From Methylobacterium sp. 2A (GTDB lineage Bacteria; Pseudomonadota; Alphaproteobacteria; Rhizobiales; Beijerinckiaceae): a DNA stretch of 64,000 nucleotides. Shown piece by piece: positions 8,002-16,029 of this stretch (position 1 is its first letter; every line of letters starts with the position of its first letter). The notes below the pieces were generated by a model. It was not told the DNA's origin and did not search any database. It worked only from the letters and a program-made list of their open reading frames with translations. The DNA is taken from contig NZ_VUOK01000021.1 in the NCBI RefSeq assembly GCF_009806555.1, positions 62,001 to 126,000 of the forward strand. The letters run 5' to 3'. A program made the translations under genes and the position numbers.

Positions 8002-10230
8002 TCACTCGGCAGTCCAGTTGTCGGGATCGTCGGGGTCGAACTCGGCGCCGACGTCCGCCGTCACGCTCCGCGGATCGGCCTCGGCGGCGACGGGCCTCGG
8101 ACCGGCCGGCCGGGCCGCCGGCGCGGCGTCCTGCGGGGCGCTGGCCGGGCGCGGGGCGGTCTTGCGGCCACCCTGCCCGACCCGGGGCGCGGGTGCCGCG
8201 TCGGCCGCGGCCGGCGGCGCGGCCTTCCGCGGGCGTCGGGTCCGCAGCCGCTCTTCCTCGTGGGCGCCCTCGTCCGCGGCGTCCCAGGCGACCTCGAACA
8301 TCGGGTCGTCGGCATGGTCGCGGAACCAGTCGACGTCGACGCTGGCCAGGCGCTTCGGCTTGACGCCGGCCTTGCGGCATTCGGCGCGCAGCAGCTCCAT
8401 CGCGCGGACGAGCGTCGCGCGGGCGACGCGCTGGCCTTCCTGCGTCATCCGACGCGCCGTGCGGACCACGTCTCGCCACTCCGCCAGGGACGTCCCGTCG
8501 GCCAACCCGTCCTCGCAGGGGACCTTGATCCAACCGGCCTTCTCGTCCACCAGGACGAGGAGGTGGCCGAGATCGGACGCGTCGGCCTTGACGAGGAATT
8601 CGTCGCCGAAGTGGAAACCCTTCCTGCGACGGACGCCCTTCAGTTCGTCGGATTGATAGGTGAGGCCGAGGAAGGTGATCCCGTTCCGCTGGATGGTCCG
8701 CGGGACCACCAGGGCGATGAGCGGGTCGAGGTCGTCGGCCGACGGCGGCAGGCGCGTGCCGTAGCCCGCCAGGTCCTGCCAGCGCAGCAGGGGCGTTCGT
8801 CCGAGCAGCCCGCCGTGCTTGCGGTTGTGGTAGATGTCGACGACCCAGATCGTGAAGAACTCGACGAGCTGGGCCAGGGTCAGGGCGGCTTGCCCGACGC
8901 TGTCGTAGTCGCCGCGCTCGCGCACGTCGCGGAAGGTCCGGCCGGGAAGGTAGGCGCAGAAGTCACGCGCGATGGTGCCGAGGGCGCGCTCGACCTTGCC
9001 CTTCAGGTGGGGCTTGCGCCGGGGCATGTAGCGGAGCTCGAACCGCAGCTGCCCGGCGGCCGCCTTCATCGACCGGGAGTGGAATTCCTTCCCGTTATCG
9101 AGCTTGACCACCTCCGGCACGCCGAACACGGGCCACGCCGTGTCGACCCGGATGCCGGTCAGGTCCTTCGGCAGCACCGCCATGCGCAGGCAGTGCATCA
9201 CCGAAGTCCAGGAGGGACGCTCGTCGCTGAGGTGGAATCCCACGATCATGCGGGTCGCGGCGCAGATCGCGACCGTGAGCCAGACCCGCCTCGTGCGCTT
9301 GTCCTTGCGGCGCCGGTCGCGCGCCGGCGTGCCGTCGCCCTCCAGGACCAACACGTCGAGGGGCGTGTGGTCGACCTCGACGATTTCGAGCGGCCGCGTC
9401 GCCTGCGGGGCCTTCTTGACGTGCCGGAAGGCCTGCTCCGCCGCGGCGGGGCCCTCGCGATGGTAGATCACGTCGAACTGGCTGACGTTCGCCTTCACCC
9501 AGCGCCGGATCGTCATGCCGTCGGGCACGTCGAAGGGCACGGTGCGCGTCTTGTTCTCGCGCTCGATCCTACCCTGGATGAAGACGATGACATGGCTCAG
9601 CGGCGGTCCGTTCCGGGTGAGCCAGTCCTCGCGCACGCGCTCCGCGATGATCATCTCGACCTCGGGATCGAGGCGGAAACCCGCCCGTCCCTTCAGGTCG
9701 TCCAGCGGGATCAGCGCCACGATGGACTTGCTGCCCTTGCGCCAGCGCCCGTACCAGCCCTTCAGCGAGGAGCCGCTCACCCGTTCGAGCGGCACGTCGT
9801 CGGGATGGGAGCCCTCGTTCTCGATGGCCCGCTGCCGGCGCTCGGCCGCGACGAGCCTCGCGATGTCGGCGTAACCCTTCGGGACCTTCCTGTGGGTCCG
9901 CTCGGCGAAGCACCGGTCGCACGCCTGCACGTAGTCGAGGCGCATCAGCGCCGCGTCCTGCTGGCGAACGTCGAAGGTGTCGATGTTGCGCAGGAGGTTG
10001 TCCCTGACGCCTTGGGGGAGCCCGGCGGCGGTGTCCTCCACCAGTTGGAGCCGCCTGGGCTCGCCGAAGTAGAGGTCGGCCAACTCGGCATGGGTCTTCG
10101 TGACCGTGACCGGCCTCGCCCCGAGGGTGCGCAGCGTGACGCCGGCCTCGTCGCGCGAGAGCACCTTGTGGTAGACGCCCTCGACGATGACGAGCGCGTC
10201 CGCTTGGAGACGGATCTGGCACGCGCCCAT
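8002..10230 (-). CDS. tnsB: TnsB-type DDE transposase
   Basis: 742 residues, close to Tn7 TnsB (702). The rve core carries an intact catalytic triad: Asp287 (EVDHT), Asp378 (KLDNGKEF) and Glu414 (KGKVERAL). Helical DNA-binding domains precede it, a Mu-C-like beta-barrel follows (about 560-640), and the C-terminal ~90 residues are Ala/Pro/Arg-rich, ending in acidic DPDDPDNWTAE, a likely TnsC-contact tail. It cuts the transposon 3' ends and joins them to the target. I chose ATG 10230, two bases after the stop of the small upstream gene; an in-frame ATG at 10251 and a longer GTG frame overlap that gene and give an Arg-rich extension. Residues 5-63 are mirrored by the small protein encoded just upstream. 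Confidence 0.93.
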   Translation of the reverse strand: MGACQIRLQADALVIVEGVYHKVLSRDEAGVTLRTLGARPVTVTKTHAELADLYFGEPRRLQLVEDTAAGLPQGVRDNLLRNIDTFDVRQQDAALMRLDYVQACDRCFAERTHRKVPKGYADIARLVAAERRQRAIENEGSHPDDVPLERVSGSSLKGWYGRWRKGSKSIVALIPLDDLKGRAGFRLDPEVEMIIAERVREDWLTRNGPPLSHVIVFIQGRIERENKTRTVPFDVPDGMTIRRWVKANVSQFDVIYHREGPAAAEQAFRHVKKAPQATRPLEIVEVDHTPLDVLVLEGDGTPARDRRRKDKRTRRVWLTVAICAATRMIVGFHLSDERPSWTSVMHCLRMAVLPKDLTGIRVDTAWPVFGVPEVVKLDNGKEFHSRSMKAAAGQLRFELRYMPRRKPHLKGKVERALGTIARDFCAYLPGRTFRDVRERGDYDSVGQAALTLAQLVEFFTIWVVDIYHNRKHGGLLGRTPLLRWQDLAGYGTRLPPSADDLDPLIALVVPRTIQRNGITFLGLTYQSDELKGVRRRKGFHFGDEFLVKADASDLGHLLVLVDEKAGWIKVPCEDGLADGTSLAEWRDVVRTARRMTQEGQRVARATLVRAMELLRAECRKAGVKPKRLASVDVDWFRDHADDPMFEVAWDAADEGAHEEERLRTRRPRKAAPPAAADAAPAPRVGQGGRKTAPRPASAPQDAAPAARPAGPRPVAAEADPRSVTADVGAEFDPDDPDNWTAE

Positions 10231-10232
10231 GG

Positions 10233-10454
10233 TCAGCGCCGCCCCCCGCATGCGCCGGGTCCCGCCATGCGCACCCTCCCGCCGCGGTGGAGGTCCACCA
10301 GGACGGCGTCGCTCAGGACGACGGTCTCGGAACCGCCCGCGAGCCTGCGCAGGGCGAGGCCCGCCCGCTCGCGGGCGACGGGTGCGTAGGGGACGCCGTC
10401 GACGACGACGACCGCGCCGATGGGAAGGCGGAACTGCTGGTCGAGCCTGTTCAA
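10233..10454 (-). CDS. Small stand-alone homologue of the TnsB N-terminal domain
   Basis: 73-residue protein whose TTG start overlaps the tnsA stop (TTGA) and whose stop is two bases before tnsB. Its body aligns without large gaps to residues 5-63 of the adjacent TnsB: QFRLPIGAVVVVDGV against QIRLQADALVIVEGV, then R.RAGL.LR.L against RDEAGVTLRTL, then LVDLHRGG against LADLYFGE. The region looks like a small beta-rich DNA- or protein-binding module. I infer an ancestral duplication of the TnsB N-terminus, now a separate subunit. It may modulate TnsB end binding or bridge TnsA and TnsB. The coupling on both sides argues it is translated. Confidence 0.65.
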   Translation of the reverse strand: MNRLDQQFRLPIGAVVVVDGVPYAPVARERAGLALRRLAGGSETVVLSDAVLVDLHRGGRVRMAGPGACGGRR

Positions 10455-11146
10455 GGTGCACTCCTGGGGTTCGCGGGACGGCGGATCACGGCGTTGTCGT
10501 CGAAGGGCCGGCCGGGGTCGGCCAGCTCGGCCTCGCCGCGCGCGACCAGGGCCACGACGGCCCGGAAGGCGCGGGCCTGGAGCCCCGACGCCGCCCGGAG
10601 TTCCCGGACGAGACCCCGGCCGCCGAAGCGGTCGAGGACGACGCGCATGGTGTGCTGCTCCGCCTCGTCGGCCACGAAGGTGCGCTCGCTCGCGACGAGC
10701 GCGGCGTTCGCGACGCGGAGCGCGTCGATCTCGACCTCGGTCCAGAGCTCGAAGCCGTCGTAGCCGGCGGCCCTGGCGCCGGCCTCGATGCGGGGCCGGA
10801 ACCCGTCCCAGCCCAGCCTGATCACCCGCTTCCGCGGCTTGACCTCGACGGCGACGCGCCGCCCGTCGTCGATCTCGACGGCGAAGTCGGCCGTGTAGCT
10901 GCGCCACCGCACGCCGTCGTGCCACCGGAAGGGAGCGGGTTCCTCCTGGTAGCGCAGGACGGCATCGTCCTGCTCCAGGATCAGGATGAAGTCCCGCGCG
11001 AGGAGGCCCTCGTAGGCCACCATGCGGTAGCCCATCCCCGCCTTGCCGGAGGGGACCTCGCCCGTGATGCAGTCCCGTCGGCCGGTGACGACCGGGCGCG
11101 ACGGGCTCGGCTTGCCGACATGGCGGCTTCGCAGGGTCGCCGCCAT
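10451..11146 (-). CDS. tnsA: TnsA-type endonuclease subunit
   Basis: 231 residues. The N-terminal restriction-like nuclease fold has the catalytic set Glu46 (YEGLLARDF), Asp87 (TADFAVEI) and the Glu101-Val-Lys103 motif (VAVEVKPRK), matching E63/D114/K132 of Tn7 TnsA. TnsA cuts the 5' strands so that the element moves by cut-and-paste rather than by co-integrate formation. A winged-helix-like C-terminal half follows. ATG 11146 shares bases with the stop of the upstream TnsB-like gene (TGATG), so the two are translationally coupled. Confidence 0.9.
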   Translation of the reverse strand: MAATLRSRHVGKPSPSRPVVTGRRDCITGEVPSGKAGMGYRMVAYEGLLARDFILILEQDDAVLRYQEEPAPFRWHDGVRWRSYTADFAVEIDDGRRVAVEVKPRKRVIRLGWDGFRPRIEAGARAAGYDGFELWTEVEIDALRVANAALVASERTFVADEAEQHTMRVVLDRFGGRGLVRELRAASGLQARAFRAVVALVARGEAELADPGRPFDDNAVIRRPANPRSAP

Positions 11147-12345
11147 CAGGGCCTCCGCCGGGCGTCGCGGCCGTCGGGCCCCTGGGCCGCGTCGGCGCCG
11201 CCCGATTCCTCGCCGGCCGGGATCGCGGAAGCGGTCCCCGGCGGCAGCCGGATGGGATAGCGAGCGACCCCCTCCTGCCAGCGATCCAGCGGGGTCCGCC
11301 GGTCCGCTCCGGAGCGGCGGAAGTCCAGATCGGCGAGCCAGGCGTGGGCCCCCGCCATCAGGCTTCCTGCGTCCCCGACCGCCTCCCCCCGGGCCGTCAG
11401 CCAGCGCTGCAGGCCCGCCACCCGGCAGGGAGCGCCCGGATGGTCGACCCCGGCGAAGTGCAGCCGGATGCCGAGCGCCGCCGCGGAATGCCGGAACGTG
11501 GCGCCGTGGAAGGCGGGATCCCGGTCCAGCACGAGCACCTCCGGCAGCCCCATGCACAGGCGGGCGGCGCCGAGCGGCTCCGGGGCCGCCGTCGCGGTCC
11601 GCGCCCCGAACAGGCCGAGTAGGTCCTCCCCGTCCGGCGGCGCGGTGCCGAGCGCCGCCGCCACGATCACGCCGCTGTAGATGTCGCGTGCGGTGACCAG
11701 GTGAACGCGGTCGGCGCCGAGTTCCGGGATGGCGAGCCGCAGGGCTTCCCGGGCGACGACGACCTCGGCGAGGGGACGCCCGCACGAGAGGTGCCGGAAC
11801 CGGTACGCCTGCTGCAGGGGACGCAGACGGTCGCCGACCATCCGCACGAGGGTGCGGAAAGCGGGAACGTCAGCGGCCGCGCCTTCCCGCGCATGGGACG
11901 CTTCCAGGCACCTCGCCTGTGCGAGGCGGGCCATGGCCGTCAGCGTGACGCCCCGGCGCGGGTCGGCCTCGGCCACGACCTGGTCGACAAGCTCGCCGAT
12001 CCACGGGGCCCAGTGGGTCTGCTGCCGGGGCGACCGCGCCATCCGCCGGTCGACGAGGCTGGCCGGGTTCCCGCCGGCCTCCCGGAGCCGCGCTTCCCAT
12101 GCCCTGACCTGGCGCGGCGTGGGCGGATCGACGTCGTCGCTCAGCTCGCAGACGGCGCGGATCGCGGCCCGCAGGTGGCGGTCGCCCCGCCGTCCCGGCG
12201 GGAGGTCCTCGACCGCCCGCACGTAACGGTGGCGGCGCAGCGCGGCGGCGCGCTCGCGCTCCGTCATCTCGTCGAGGGCCTGGATCTCGGCCCGGAGCCG
12301 GTCGGCGTCGGCGGTCGTCGGGGGAAAGAGTTCGAGCTGCGTCAT
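11146..12345 (-). CDS. TnsB-like protein with a broken DDE site (pseudo-transposase)
   Basis: 399 residues starting MTQLELFPPTTADADRL. From about residue 75 it follows the TnsB plan: a helical DNA-binding region, then an rve-like core. Alignment to the neighbouring TnsB suggests loss of two of three catalytic residues: VDHT becomes VARE near residue 198, the second Asp is kept (LVLDRDPAFHG, ~274), and the GKVERALG segment with the third acid becomes RVAGLQRW near 308-315. The C-terminal barrel and tail are missing. The frame is intact and the stop overlaps the tnsA start, so this is a maintained gene rather than a decaying one. I infer a structural subunit of the transpososome; cargo origin is the alternative. 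Confidence 0.6.
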   Translation of the reverse strand: MTQLELFPPTTADADRLRAEIQALDEMTERERAAALRRHRYVRAVEDLPPGRRGDRHLRAAIRAVCELSDDVDPPTPRQVRAWEARLREAGGNPASLVDRRMARSPRQQTHWAPWIGELVDQVVAEADPRRGVTLTAMARLAQARCLEASHAREGAAADVPAFRTLVRMVGDRLRPLQQAYRFRHLSCGRPLAEVVVAREALRLAIPELGADRVHLVTARDIYSGVIVAAALGTAPPDGEDLLGLFGARTATAAPEPLGAARLCMGLPEVLVLDRDPAFHGATFRHSAAALGIRLHFAGVDHPGAPCRVAGLQRWLTARGEAVGDAGSLMAGAHAWLADLDFRRSGADRRTPLDRWQEGVARYPIRLPPGTASAIPAGEESGGADAAQGPDGRDARRRP

Positions 12346-12437
12346 GATCGCGCGGATCCTCGAAAGGCGGACGGGGCCGGCCTTGGTGGTGGGATGGGCG
12401 GTGACCCCGGCCCGGAGGCCGGGGCTTCGGCGGCGGC

Positions 12438-12608
12438 TCAGAACTCGGTGGGCTCGCTGGCCTCGGTCTCCGGCTCGAACGACCCCCGCGGGACGCCGAG
12501 CAGCGCGGCGACGTCCCCGTCCCAGGCATCGAAGGCCCGGTCGATCAGGGGGGCGAGGGGCGGCTGGAAGTCGGCCGTGAGGGGCTCGACGCGGTACGGC
12601 TCGTTCAT
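12438..12608 (-). CDS. Small acidic protein, unknown
   Basis: 56 residues (MNEPYRVEPLTADFQPPLAP..., ending in an acidic EPETEASEPTEF). A good ribosome-binding site (GAGGAGAG) lies about 6 bases before ATG 12608. It is the first short gene of the transposition operon, about 90 bases upstream of the TnsB-like gene. The acidic tail resembles the acidic TnsC-contact tail of TnsB, but no family is recognised. Confidence 0.55.
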   Translation of the reverse strand: MNEPYRVEPLTADFQPPLAPLIDRAFDAWDGDVAALLGVPRGSFEPETEASEPTEF

Positions 12609-12838
12609 GGTGCTCTCCTCGGATGGGGTCGCGCGGGGCCGGTCCGGATCCGTCGCGGGGACGGTCCGGGCGCGGCCGGCTTGGGCCGGCGGATCCCGAG
12701 GAGGCGGAGCGCAGCCCGCTTGCTTTCGCAGGCGAGAGCTGGCATACGTCATCGGTCTCGAATGTCGGCCTTGATCCCGGTGGTTGGCCGGTCTGGTATG
12801 CGGCGGTCGTGATCACGAGGTCCGGCGGTGACGTGGTC

Positions 12839-12949
12839 GAGAGGGCTCAAGCTCTCGTCCGGCGTGCCGGACCTTATCCGCTACAGCCTTTCGGCTGCGT
12901 AGCGGGCAAGCTCAAAGCGTGCGGCCCGGATCGGGCCGTGCGCTTTTAT
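12839..12949 (+). ncRNA. Candidate structured small RNA ending in an intrinsic terminator
   Basis: Four consecutive stem-loops on the plus strand: GAGAG/CTCTC (12839-12843/12852-12856); GTCCGGC/GCCGGAC (12857-12863/12866-12872); CCGCTAC/GTAGCGG (12878-12884/12899-12905) with an inner AGCC/GGCT stem and TTTC loop; and a 12-bp terminator stem (12917-12928/12932-12943) whose flanking AAA/TTT extends the helix, followed by TTTTATTTT. No plus-strand protein gene precedes it, so a dedicated RNA is the simplest reading. Its start is not defined and no convincing promoter was seen. The last hairpin could also act as a bidirectional terminator for the minus-strand gene ending at 13073. Confidence 0.5.
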
Positions 12950-12952
12950 TTT
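12917..12952 (+). terminator. Rho-independent terminator
   Basis: A 12-bp stem with two G-U wobbles and a GAT loop, extended by AAA/TTT, followed by TTTTATTTT on the plus strand. The U-tract is only on the plus-strand side, which gives the direction. Confidence 0.7.
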
Positions 12953-13072
12953 GCCTCGACGATCACTCCCTGGCCTGGTGGGTCGCGGGAGCGCGCGCGG
13001 AGGGCTGCGCGATATCGGTTGCGCATCGGAATTCTCCTCGATGATTGATGAGTTGTTGGATCTAGACTGATC

Positions 13073-13582
13073 TTATGATGCTGAGGACTTCGTTGGATCT
13101 TTTAGATACCAATGTTGTGCCTTCCGATCATGGTAAACGAGGTTTTTATTCTTAAGACGGGTCTTGTTTTTCTCCGAGGCATCGAGCGTGAAGCCGGCGT
13201 CCCGGACCGCGTCGTTGACTTCAGTCCCCGACAACCCCTTGGCGCCAGCCTTCGCGAGAGCGTCGACGATGACCTGGGCGACCAGGCCGGAGACTTTCGG
13301 CGCCGGCATCCGTTCGGCCTCGTCCGGTACCGGCTCGTCGTCCGGCGCCGGCCGGGCCTCCGCTTTCGTCTCGGCCTGGTCGGCCGCCTGGGCCGGTTCC
13401 GGGGCGTATGCCGCCCCTTGCCGCAGGGTCGCGATCACCTGGTCGAGGCGGGCCGCTTTGGCGGTCTCCGCCGCGATGGCGCTCACGTGTTCCAACACGA
13501 GCTCCTGAAGCTGCCGCGTCCTGTCCGCGGCGGCTTGCCGGGCCCGGTCGCGCTCCTGGCACATCTGGGTGATCACATCCAT
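13073..13582 (-). CDS. Coiled-coil protein with a C-terminal winged-helix-like domain, unknown
   Basis: 169 residues. Residues 1-60 are a charged amphipathic helix, probably coiled coil (MDVITQMCQERDRARQAA...). Residues 60-100 are a Pro/Ala/Glu linker. Residues 105-165 look like a winged helix (VAQVIVDALAKAG, LSGTEVNDAV, LKNKNLVYHD, HWYLKD), the pattern of small DNA-binding wHTH domains. This gene is separated from both neighbours by long intergenic stretches. The inverted repeat at 13730-13761 lies about 150 bases upstream. It could regulate the element or build an oligomeric nucleoprotein complex; no family recognised. Confidence 0.6.
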   Translation of the reverse strand: MDVITQMCQERDRARQAAADRTRQLQELVLEHVSAIAAETAKAARLDQVIATLRQGAAYAPEPAQAADQAETKAEARPAPDDEPVPDEAERMPAPKVSGLVAQVIVDALAKAGAKGLSGTEVNDAVRDAGFTLDASEKNKTRLKNKNLVYHDRKAQHWYLKDPTKSSAS

Positions 13583-14115
13583 TCGACACCCCCGACCAGG
13601 TCCAGGTCCGCATCCAGGTCCGGAGGAGCTCCGCGACCTGATGATCGGACCATAGACCGGGTGCCCGCCCAGCCGCAAGTTCTTTCGCCCAGGTCCACCG
13701 GACGTGGTAAACGGAAGCTGACCCGGTCGACCCGGTTGAGTGGCTGAATAAAACCGGGTCGCGCCCCCGGCCAACCTTGTCCGTCCCGTCCCCGGGTCAT
13801 CCTCCGGCCGAGTGTCGCGTGTCTCCAACGGCGGGCGGCCGTCGACGTACCCTAGGACACCCGCAAACGCGACGTCCGCGTTCGTGGATCTTCAAATCGA
13901 CGAAGCATTCATTCGAGCACAGGCCGCCGTAACAAATGTCGGTCTCCGTATTCTGATCAGCATCGGCGCCGAGACGAAGGCGTATGCCGCATTTCATCGA
14001 GCTGGCCCTCGCGGGTCGGCGGGTAGCGCGACCCTCGCATTGGCCGAGCGGCATTGCCGTCGACAGGGCCCCCGATCCGGCCGGCGACCCGGCCGGGACG
14101 TCTCGGACCTGGTCG
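13583..14115. promoter_or_regulatory. Long intergenic region with repeats, probable promoter of the 13582 gene
   Basis: No gene seen. Contents: several copies of CCAGGTCC around 13599-13620 and 13691; a 9-bp inverted repeat GACCCGGTT (13730-13738) / AACCGGGTC (13753-13761) around an A/T-rich spacer; and a distinctly lower-GC block at about 13880-13990. These suggest a regulated promoter for the minus-strand gene starting at 13582. Confidence 0.4.
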
Positions 14116-15477
14116 TCACGGGCCTGGCCGACCGGTGGGTTGAACGGGGGCGCGGAACAGGCACCGACCGGCCGGCCCGTCGTGCCACTCGAAGCCGATC
14201 TCGACCAGGCCCGACGCCAGCACGAGGTCGCGGACCGGGTCGAACCTGACGGCGCTCCCCTCCTCGTCGGCGGTGCGGACAAGCTCCTCCAGCAGCCCGG
14301 CATCCAGCGCGTGAACGGCCTCCGGAGCGACCTGGAGCTCGCCGGTCCCGTTGACTTGCATGGGGAGGAGTGATGCGCCGTCCAGCCGCGAGAGGCGACG
14401 CATCGCGCGATGTGCGGGCGTGTCGAGCGCGTCGGGGATGGACGCATCGAGGAGCGCATCGGCGTCTTCGGGCGCGAGCGTCGTCGGCGCGCCGTCCGAC
14501 GAGACGACCGCGGAGGATTGCTCGAACCGCCCGGCGGCGACGTCGAAGCGGACCGTCAGGAGCAGCCTGACGCCGGCGCGGGACAGGGCGAGGTCCAGCC
14601 GGCCTCCGTGTCCCTCGCCCCGGGCATAGCGGGCGTCCCCGATCTCCAGGCCGGCATGCCGGCGCAGCAGTCGACCTGCGGCCGGCGCGAGCGCCTCGTC
14701 GATCAGGTCGCGCGAGAGCGCGCCGGCGAGGCTCCGGCGCCATTGCGGACCGCCCCGGTCCGATGTCCGGGCGCCGCGCGCGGGCGGCGCGAGGAGCGCG
14801 GCGGCCGTCCAGCGCAGCGCGGGGACGTCGGCCGCGGCCGGGGCGCCGCGGTGAACCAGGTCGGCCAGGTCGCCGATCAAGGATGGAAGGCCCGGCGACA
14901 GCGCCGCCTTGAGCCGGCGCTGGACCAATGCGGCGGCGTCGGCGAGGGCCGACGAACCGGGTCCGGATGCGGGGCGGCCCGTTCGTGTGGCGCCCGGCGC
15001 GAGGCCTTCGAGATCGGCGAGGGCCTGTAGGATGAGCGGCAGCATCCGCAGGTACTCGAAGGCCCGCCCGAGCTGCGCCCGCGTGCCGTCGGCATCCTCG
15101 GGGACCCAACGGGCGATCCGTTCCAGGGCGGCCAGCACCTCGGCGTGGGCCCTCAGGGCGAAATCCTTCGGGATCGCGTCGAGCACGGCGCGGTCGGCCG
15201 GATGGCGCGACCGGGCTAGGGGGGCGACGATGCCGTCCATCCAGGCCTGCCTGACGTGTTTGCGGATGGCGCTCTGCAGCCCGGGGATCTTGGAGACCTG
15301 GAGACCGCCCCCGGAGAGCGCCGCATGCAGGGTGCCCATGGCCGTGTCGACGATGGGCCGCGTGTCGGGATGGGCCAGGGCGGAGATGGCCTGCCGCGCC
15401 CGCGCGAGTTCGTGCACGTCCGCCCGCATCGGGCGGACGTCGGCGGGGGAAAGCGGGAATTCGGGGTCGGGATGCAT
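14116..15477 (-). CDS. Uncharacterised large helical protein of the Tn7-like array
   Basis: 453 residues from ATG 15477 (MHPDPEFPLSPADVRPMRAD...). The N-terminal ~300 residues are helical and Ala/Leu/Arg-rich. The last ~170 look beta-rich, with alternating segments such as RLLLTVRFDVAAGRF and LVEIGFEWHDG. I recognise no catalytic motif or membrane segment. The frame stays open upstream to an ATG at 15753, but those residues are Arg/Pro-rich and look non-coding. It is the downstream end of the minus-strand run containing the exonuclease and protease genes, so probably part of the same system. Confidence 0.65.
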   Translation of the reverse strand: MHPDPEFPLSPADVRPMRADVHELARARQAISALAHPDTRPIVDTAMGTLHAALSGGGLQVSKIPGLQSAIRKHVRQAWMDGIVAPLARSRHPADRAVLDAIPKDFALRAHAEVLAALERIARWVPEDADGTRAQLGRAFEYLRMLPLILQALADLEGLAPGATRTGRPASGPGSSALADAAALVQRRLKAALSPGLPSLIGDLADLVHRGAPAAADVPALRWTAAALLAPPARGARTSDRGGPQWRRSLAGALSRDLIDEALAPAAGRLLRRHAGLEIGDARYARGEGHGGRLDLALSRAGVRLLLTVRFDVAAGRFEQSSAVVSSDGAPTTLAPEDADALLDASIPDALDTPAHRAMRRLSRLDGASLLPMQVNGTGELQVAPEAVHALDAGLLEELVRTADEEGSAVRFDPVRDLVLASGLVEIGFEWHDGPAGRCLFRAPVQPTGRPGP

Positions 15478-15780
15478 GGCCGGACGGTGCCCCAGGCGCG
15501 CGGGCGTCCGGTCGAGGCGCACGGCACGGCCTCGCACCGGGACGGTGCGCGGAGGCCGGGCCGGGTCGGCCCTGTCCTTGGACGGCGCCCGGGAATCGGG
15601 CGCACAGCCCATTGTGCGAGGCGCGCGGCAAGGCACAAACGCCGTCCCCGACCCTGCCGGGACGTGCCGCCGCGCCGCCGTCGGCCGCGACGTTCCCGAC
15701 GGCAAGCCCGGTGAAGTTCCGCTCGCGCGTTCCGCCATGTCCCGCCTCGACATCCAGGGGTTCTCGGGGACCGGGCCGCC
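15478..15780. other. Gap with no supported gene
   Basis: Minus-strand frames here are low-complexity Arg/Pro/Gly. The only alternative is an N-terminal extension of the gene starting at 15477 (to ATG 15753). Nothing else is seen. Confidence 0.4.
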
Positions 15781-16029
15781 TCAGGCGGCCCGGCGCGAAC
15801 GCATGGGGCGCCGGACCGCGGCGCGCCGCTTCGGCATCCGTCGCACGACGGCGCCCGCGGTGGGCGTCACCGGTCCGGGCGCGGGCGCCGCCGGCCGGTC
15901 CGTTGTGCCGGCGACGCCGCGCGGCCCGGGCCCGAGACGCGGCGATCTGGACCGGGGCCCCGAGCCCGATCCGGGTGCCGCGCCCCGCGCCCTCGGGAGA
16001 CGGGGCCGGGACCCGAGGGCGAGGGTCAT
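15781..16029 (-). CDS. Small basic Pro/Arg/Ala-rich protein (tentative)
   Basis: 82-residue frame whose ATG overlaps the exonuclease stop (ATGA), which suggests translational coupling. The protein is low complexity and strongly basic, ending MPKRRAAVRRPMRSRRAA, like a disordered nucleic-acid-binding tail. In DNA this GC-rich such frames arise by chance, so the overlap is the main support. It could alternatively be untranslated sequence. Confidence 0.35.
   Translation of the reverse strand: MTLALGSRPRLPRARGAAPGSGSGPRSRSPRLGPGPRGVAGTTDRPAAPAPGPVTPTAGAVVRRMPKRRAAVRRPMRSRRAA

Noticed and set aside
12839..12950. A tRNA gene
   Set aside because: The four hairpins do not fold into a cloverleaf, there is no CCA-end or T-loop motif, and the last hairpin is a terminator.
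13599..13698. CCAGGTCC repeats as TnsB-binding sites or a replication origin
   Set aside because: Too few, irregularly spaced and far from either end of the element; chance in GC-rich DNA is likely.
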